A DNA stretch of 64,000 bases from Candidatus Metalachnospira gallinarum (GTDB lineage Bacteria; Bacillota; Clostridia; Lachnospirales; Anaerotignaceae). The stretch is from NCBI GenBank assembly GCA_904378045.1, contig CAJFHC010000003.1:1-64000 (forward strand), read 5' to 3'. Every line of letters begins with the position of its first letter. The first letter of the stretch is position 1. Below, one piece after another: positions 59,783 to 64,000 of this stretch. A program made the position numbers and the translations under genes. A model generated the notes under the pieces. That model was not told the origin of the DNA. It was given only the letters and a program-made list of their open reading frames with translations, and searched no databases.

Positions 59783-59890
59783 TTCTCAACACCTGCCGCT
59801 CAAAGACCATATATTACTATGGCGCTCTGATTTATATTTGCTTATAATGAATTATATAATTTTTCACGCTTATTTTCAAGGAGGCCCGCC

Positions 59891-60307
59891 ATGAGCAGCT
59901 CAAAGCGAAGGGAACCGTACCTCGCGCGGTACCGTTCCGCCATACTTTCAAGACTAAGGGAGATAGATATTTTTATAAAGACAAAGCCCGCTCCCTATTC
60001 TAAGGAGGACGTCTTAGCCGTGCTTGACATGGGCGAGGCCGAATTTGACAAAATATCGTCCGCCCTTGGCATAGGCTGTCTTACGCCGTTCACTCTCACT
60101 CTTATAATGAAAAACGGCTCCGGCGAACTTTGCGGAGCCTTCAGGCGCGAGCTGGAATGCGGCCTTACGGACTCTTACTCGCCGGAGCAGATCTCGTACA
60201 TATATAATATTGATCTTGATACGGTCAGGCGCGCCTTTTACGATATGGGCGTAAAAAGGCTGCACAGGGGGCTTTTGGAGACGCTTTTCAGCAACATCTA
60301 TATATGA
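59891..60307 (+). CDS. Small protein of unknown function, possibly helix-turn-helix
   Basis: A 138-aa protein preceded by CAAGGAGG near-perfectly spaced before ATG 59891. It is basic at the N-terminus (MSSSKRREPYLARYRSAILSRLREID) and mainly helical. The segments YSKEDVLAVLDMGEAEFDKI and YSPEQISYIYNIDLDTVRRAFYDMGV both look like short helix-turn-helix units, so DNA or protein binding is possible; this is inference. It is transcribed convergently with the DJ-1 gene and divergently from the unknown gene at 59261. Confidence 0.6.
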   Translation: MSSSKRREPYLARYRSAILSRLREIDIFIKTKPAPYSKEDVLAVLDMGEAEFDKISSALGIGCLTPFTLTLIMKNGSGELCGAFRRELECGLTDSYSPEQISYIYNIDLDTVRRAFYDMGVKRLHRGLLETLFSNIYI

Positions 60308-60327
60308 GCTCCCAAGCGTCCGACATC

Positions 60328-60876
60328 TTAGTCTGCAAGGATGGACTTTCTTACGTCCGCCGACTTTCTTTCGCCCTCAAGGAGTTTTATTATCTCGCAG
60401 GCGAAGTCAATGGCCGTTCCTACTCCCCTTGACGTTACGATGTTTCCGTCCACGACAACCCTGTCTTCCTTATATTCCGCTCCCTTGAGCGCTCCCTCGC
60501 ATCCGGGATAGCAGGTAGCCTTTTTGCCCTCAAGCACGCCCATTTCGCCAAGCATCGTGGGAGCGGCGCAGATCGCGCATATATATTTGCCCTTCTCAAG
60601 GTTTTCCCTTATTATCTCTTTAAGTCTTTCACATTCTTTAAGATTGTCCACTCCGGGCAGTCCTCCGGGAAGAACGATGGCGTCGGCGTCCTCAAAGCCG
60701 CTCTCGTCCAGCTTTATGTCCGCCACTACCGGAATGAAATGAGCTCCCGATACCGCGTTGCTGCTTGAAACGGAAACCGTTATGACCTCTATGTCGGCTC
60801 TTCTTAAAAGATCTGCGGCCGTAAGCGCCTCGACCTCCTCAAAACCGTAAGCAAGAAATAAATAAACTTTTTTCAT
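60328..60876 (-). CDS. DJ-1/PfpI family protein
   Basis: A 182-aa protein of the DJ-1 branch. MKKVYLFLAYGFEEVEALTAADLLRRADIEV at the start has the conserved acidic residue (EEVE), and the nucleophile C103 lies in the elbow YICAICAAPTMLGE. A late segment, VDGNIVTSRGVGTAIDFACEIIKLL, is typical. Members act as glyoxalase III, deglycase-like or protective chaperone proteins, and the activity cannot be fixed here. ATG 60876 has GGGGAG seven bases upstream; the longer frame from 60969 is unsupported. Confidence 0.92.
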   Translation of the reverse strand: MKKVYLFLAYGFEEVEALTAADLLRRADIEVITVSVSSSNAVSGAHFIPVVADIKLDESGFEDADAIVLPGGLPGVDNLKECERLKEIIRENLEKGKYICAICAAPTMLGEMGVLEGKKATCYPGCEGALKGAEYKEDRVVVDGNIVTSRGVGTAIDFACEIIKLLEGERKSADVRKSILAD

Positions 60877-61048
60877 TTGGAATCTCCCCTTGTTTTTATT
60901 ATAATCTGAGTATATAGTATAATTTAAAATTGCACAATAACAAACACAAATAATTGACAAAACAAACAAAAAACTTTAATCTGCCGGATAATTTTGGCAG
61001 TTATTTACTAAATTTTAACAATAAACCGCGTCTATTTGGAGGCATATT

Positions 61049-61510
61049 ATGGAAATAGAAAGAAAATTCCTTGTAAAGCATATCCCCGCCGGCCTCGGCT
61101 CCTTTCCCAAAAGGGAACTTGAACAGACATATATAAGCGTATCGCCGACTATCCGGCTCAGAAAAAGCGATAACGATTATATCCTTACCGTCAAAGGCAG
61201 CGGCTCCATAGCGAGGGAGGAGTTTGAGCTTCCCCTCAGCTTTGAGCAGTATGTCTCCCTTATGAAAAAAGCCGAAACTCCGCCTGTCATAAAGACAAGA
61301 TATTTTATTCCGCTCCCCGGCGGGCTCACGGCAGAGCTTGACGTCTATCACGGCGGCCTTGACGGGCTTCTCACCGTTGAGGTGGAGTTTGACAGCCTTG
61401 ACAGTTCCTCGGCCTTCATTCCTCCGGACTGGTTCGGAGATGACGTTTCCGAGGATAAACGGTATAAAAATACGGCTCTTTCCTTATACGGACTGCCAAA
61501 AAAAGAATAA
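61049..61510 (+). CDS. CYTH domain phosphatase
   Basis: A 153-aa single-domain CYTH protein. It opens with the ExExK motif (MEIERKFLVK) and continues with strands carrying paired basic and acidic residues (TIRLRKSDNDYILTVKGSG, REEFELPL, IKTRYFIPL, AELDVYHG, LTVEVEFDS) that line the triphosphate tunnel. Such enzymes cleave inorganic triphosphate or thiamine triphosphate. With ppx and ppk1 at 9-12 kb it fits an organism that handles inorganic polyphosphates, though they are not linked genetically. GGAGG precedes the ATG. It lies 227 bases upstream of spo0A, in the place where many Clostridia carry spoIVB. Confidence 0.92.
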   Translation: MEIERKFLVKHIPAGLGSFPKRELEQTYISVSPTIRLRKSDNDYILTVKGSGSIAREEFELPLSFEQYVSLMKKAETPPVIKTRYFIPLPGGLTAELDVYHGGLDGLLTVEVEFDSLDSSSAFIPPDWFGDDVSEDKRYKNTALSLYGLPKKE

Positions 61511-61737
61511 TAACCTGAAATCTCAGTATTTTCGGCGCTTGGCGTTGTTCGGCGCCGTTTTTTTCCTGTCTTTCCCGTCGATTTATGCCATCGTCTGTCG
61601 GAAATTTTTGCCATATTTTTCAGTAAAGCATATTGCAAAATCCCCTCGTCTCGACTATAATGTACTTGAATGTAAATTAATTACATATTTACTAATATTT
61701 TACAATATAATAAAGAATATTCACGGGAGGGATCACT

Positions 61738-62541
61738 TTGAATCAAACTAAAATCAGACTGCTGCTTGCCGATGACAACAAGGACTTCTGCGACGTAGTC
61801 AGCGCATATCTCAATAAACAGGAGGATATAGAGGTCGTCGCCACGGCTCACGACGGTATAGACGCGTTCAACAAAATAAGGGAGCTTAAGCCGGATATAG
61901 CTGTCATCGACAGCATAATGCCACGCCTTGACGGGCTTGGGGTTCTTGAGAAACTGCAAAAACACGCCGACAGCCTTAAAAAGCCGATATGCATAATGCT
62001 TTCGGCCATAAATCAGGAAAAGATCACCCAGCGAGCCATTGAGCTTGGCGCGGAATATTACATCGTCAAGCCCTTTGACATGGACGCCCTCGTGGTTCGC
62101 ATTCGACAGCTCAAATATTCCAAAGGCGGCGAAGGCGGAAATATGAAAGCCGTTGTGCAGCCCGGAAGCTCGGATAGATCCGCGGCCTATGACCTTGAGT
62201 CAAAGGTCACGAATATACTGCACGAAATAGGAGTTCCCGCTCACATCAGAGGCTACCACTATATGCGAGAGGCAATAATCATGTCAGTCAATGACATGGA
62301 TGTTTTGAACTACATCACAAAGGAGCTCTACCCCGCCATCGCCAAAAAGTGCAACACTACTCCGTCAAGGGTTGAAAGAGCTATCCGCCACGCCATTGAG
62401 GTCGCCTGGAGCCGGGGCAAAATAGACGCCATAGACTCCCTTTTCGGATACACTGTTAACAATCATAAGGGCAAGCCGACCAACAGCGAGTTCATCGCCC
62501 TTATCGCCGACAGGCTGAGACTTGAGCAAAAGGCTTGCTGA
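61738..62541 (+). CDS. spo0A: Sporulation master regulator Spo0A
   Basis: A 267-aa response regulator. The receiver domain has the acidic pair in LLLADDNKD (residues 12-13), phosphoacceptor D58 (AVIDSIMP) and K111 (YYIVKPFD). The C-terminal Spo0A DNA-binding domain contains [19 protein letters not shown] and the recognition helix region [21 protein letters not shown]. Phosphorylated Spo0A switches on sporulation by binding 0A boxes. The start is TTG 61738, with GGGAGG seven bases upstream. A near-consensus -10 box (TATAAT) lies about 30 bases before it. A terminator follows directly. Confidence 0.97.
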   Translation: MNQTKIRLLLADDNKDFCDVVSAYLNKQEDIEVVATAHDGIDAFNKIRELKPDIAVIDSIMPRLDGLGVLEKLQKHADSLKKPICIMLSAINQEKITQRAIELGAEYYIVKPFDMDALVVRIRQLKYSKGGEGGNMKAVVQPGSSDRSAAYDLESKVTNILHEIGVPAHIRGYHYMREAIIMSVNDMDVLNYITKELYPAIAKKCNTTPSRVERAIRHAIEVAWSRGKIDAIDSLFGYTVNNHKGKPTNSEFIALIADRLRLEQKAC

Positions 62542-62551
62542 AAGCATACCG

Positions 62552-62582
62552 GGCTCCCGAATAAAACCGGGAGCCTTTTTTA
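62552..62582 (+). terminator. Terminator after spo0A
   Basis: GGCTCCCG (62552-62559) pairs with CGGGAGCC (62568-62575), followed by TTTTTTAC. Confidence 0.93.
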
Positions 62583-62813
62583 CATTATCATTTCCCACGG
62601 TCGAAAATGCGCTTATTATGGGCGGATTTTTTCTTTTTGAACGCAATTTTTTATTTTTTCCCATTATTTACTTTATTTCCAGCCAGTCCAAGACATATTC
62701 CGCCTATTTTCTTTAAAATCCTCACTAAAGGCGGTCTTATTCGTTGCCAACCACGTTTTGATATGTTAAACTAAAAAATAGTGAAAAAATCAGATAGTTA
62801 AAGAGGTATCAGA

Positions 62814-63593
62814 ATGTTTACTGCCAGAGAATATGTAAAAGCAAAAAGCCTTGATGAAGCGTGGGAGCTGAACCAAATCCGCTCCAACCGTGTTGTCGGA
62901 GGAATGCTGTGGCTTAAAATGTCAAGGCTTAATATCAATAAACTCATAGACCTGTCGGATCTTGGGCTTGACGGTATCGAGGAAAATGAGGATGAATTTA
63001 TAATCGGATGTATGACTCCTCTCAGAGCGCTTGAGCTTCACCCCGGGCTTGAAAGATACTCCTGCGGCGCCGTGAGGGAGGCTCTTCGCTCCATTGTCGG
63101 CGTGCAGTTCAGGAATCTGGCCACCGTCGGAGGAAGCATATACGGCAGATACGGTTTTTCCGATGTGCTGACGGTATTTGCCGCCATGGACAGCTTTGTG
63201 GAGCTCCATAAAGGAGGTATAATCCCCCTGTCCGAATTTATAGGCATGAAACCTGACAGGGACATACTCGTCAGGCTCATAATCAAAAAGACTGCCCTCG
63301 ACATTAGATATTATTCCGTAAGGAACTCCCGAACGGATTTTGCCGTGCTCAACTGTGCCGCCGTTAAATCAGGAGACAAGCTGAAACTTGTTTTCGGAGC
63401 GAGGCCGGGCAGAGCGATGATTTTTGAAAAAAGTCTTTCGGAGATCTCTTCCGCCGCAAGCCTTGCCGTCGAGGCCGCAGAAGCCATAGAGACAAGGAGC
63501 AACCTCCGTGCCGGAGCCGACTACAGGACCCATCTTGTGCGTGTTTTCGCCAAACGCGCCTATAATGATCTGGGAGGTGGAGAAAAATGCTGA
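62814..63593 (+). CDS. FAD-binding subunit of a molybdo-hydroxylase (xanthine dehydrogenase family)
   Basis: A 259-aa protein of the CoxM/XdhB FAD-binding family. N-terminal FAD contacts lie in NRVVGGMLWLKMSR, and the second FAD motif is NLATVGGSIYGRYGFSD. The C-terminal domain (TDFAVLNCAAVKSGDKLKLVFGARPG) is typical. It passes electrons from the molybdenum and iron-sulfur centres to an acceptor. Its stop overlaps the start of the [2Fe-2S] subunit gene by seven bases. The molybdenum subunit must lie beyond the right edge. Substrate (xanthine, nicotinate or another heterocycle) cannot be decided. Confidence 0.9.
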   Translation: MFTAREYVKAKSLDEAWELNQIRSNRVVGGMLWLKMSRLNINKLIDLSDLGLDGIEENEDEFIIGCMTPLRALELHPGLERYSCGAVREALRSIVGVQFRNLATVGGSIYGRYGFSDVLTVFAAMDSFVELHKGGIIPLSEFIGMKPDRDILVRLIIKKTALDIRYYSVRNSRTDFAVLNCAAVKSGDKLKLVFGARPGRAMIFEKSLSEISSAASLAVEAAEAIETRSNLRAGADYRTHLVRVFAKRAYNDLGGGEKC

Positions 63594-64000
63594 TAACGCT
63601 TATATTAAACGGTAAAAAAATAAGCCGCGACATTGCCTGCGATATGCTTCTTATAGACTTTCTCCGCGAAAACGGATGCCTGAGCGTAAAGCGAGGCTGC
63701 GAAACATCCAACTGCGGCCTTTGCACCGTGCTGATGGACGATAAACCGGTGCTGTCCTGCTCCGTTCTGGCCGTAAGAGCCGACGGCAGGAAGGTGGACA
63801 CTCTGGAGGGGCTTCAGGATGAGGCCCGGGAGTTTACGGAGTTCATAGCCGATCAGGGAGCGGAGCAGTGCGGCTTCTGTAATCCCGGATTTATTATGAA
63901 CACCATCGCCCTTTTGAGAGATAACCCATCGCCGTCGGAAGATGAAATAAAGGAATATCTGGCGGGCAATCTCTGCCGCTGTTCTGGATACGAGGGACAG
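63587..64000 (+). CDS. [2Fe-2S] subunit of a molybdo-hydroxylase (3' end outside window)
   Basis: 138 codons are visible, close to the usual 150-160 of this family. The plant-type cluster uses C38, C43, C46 and C58 (GCETSNCGLCTV), and the second cluster uses C95, C98, C130 and C132 (QCGFCNPGFIMN ... LCRCSGY). It moves electrons between the molybdenum site and the FAD subunit. ATG 63587 follows GGGAGGTGG and overlaps the upstream gene. The gene runs off the right edge. Confidence 0.95.
   Translation, partial: MLITLILNGKKISRDIACDMLLIDFLRENGCLSVKRGCETSNCGLCTVLMDDKPVLSCSVLAVRADGRKVDTLEGLQDEAREFTEFIADQGAEQCGFCNPGFIMNTIALLRDNPSPSEDEIKEYLAGNLCRCSGYEGQ

Noticed and set aside
61560-61737. 0A boxes upstream of spo0A
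   Set aside because: Only TGTCGGAA near 61595 resembles the box, with a mismatch; not enough to claim autoregulation.

Overview
The window is chromosomal DNA of an anaerobic, endospore-forming Clostridia-type Firmicute; the gene set fits the Lachnospirales or a relative, but the species cannot be fixed from sequence alone. Evidence for spore formation is spo0A, yabP-yabQ, bofA and the mazG-hup-rqcP-yabP-yabQ-divIC block. Evidence for anaerobic, ferredoxin-linked metabolism is nfnAB (electron-bifurcating transhydrogenase), a 2[4Fe-4S] ferredoxin, a HadA-like 2-hydroxyacyl-CoA transferase, two LarA-type racemases and a molybdo-hydroxylase gene pair. Many consensus sigma-A promoters (TTGACA-17-TATAAT type) and intrinsic terminators can be read directly.

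Layout. 1-1.8 kb: tandem larA-like genes, the left one cut by the window edge. 2-6.2 kb (minus): PAP2 phosphatase, DUF3842 protein, a tRNA Met-Glu-Val operon, then divIC-yabQ-yabP-rqcP-hup-mazG. 6.4-11.9 kb (plus): nfnAB, then ppx-ppk1 for polyphosphate. 12-16.7 kb (minus): GntR regulator, family-4 UDG, an unknown protein and a rhomboid protease in one apparent operon, then bofA-yaaL, a Gx-type membrane protein and a NusG-II protein, divergent from apbE. 17.8-18 kb: tandem repeats, a strong promoter and tRNA-Phe. 18-23 kb (minus): GyrI-like protein, CoA transferase with a long GC-rich leader, EcsC-like protein, citrate synthase. 23.2-25.05 kb: decayed remnant of a phage/ICE polyvalent protein lying against the 3' end of tRNA-Arg, an old integration site. 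25.2-34.8 kb (minus): unknown gene, glycogen phosphorylase, small membrane protein, then LysM protein-rho-rpmE-yqhQ-prmC-prfA. 34.9-43.9 kb (minus): adenine deaminase, gltX, a 55-aa protein, serC-serA-DUF1015 behind a predicted attenuator, and a secreted stalk-domain protein. 44-47.6 kb (minus): rpmG-secE-nusG-rplK-rplA-(L10 leader)-rplJ-rplL. 48-51 kb: TSCPD protein (minus) and a znuACB zinc uptake operon (plus). 51-60 kb (minus): TIGR00266 protein, galE, ferredoxin, pheA-gdpP-rplI-dnaB, amidohydrolase and a small unknown. 60-64 kb: unknown protein, DJ-1 protein, CYTH phosphatase, spo0A and the start of a molybdo-hydroxylase operon.

Most genes are housekeeping. The strongest candidate for something undescribed is the leader of the serC-serA-DUF1015 operon. 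There a promoter is followed by a 5' hairpin, and one arm of that hairpin can instead pair over 10 bp with the 5' side of an intrinsic terminator just before serC. That is a riboswitch-like or protein-dependent attenuator, and I recognise no known class in it. Other regulatory candidates are the structured leader of the CoA transferase, the three half-site operator of znuACB, tandem repeats before the tRNA-Phe and gltX promoters, an inverted repeat at the pheA start site, and a hairpin-rich stretch after prfA. The genomic-island remnant carries an unusual in-frame 33-bp duplication.
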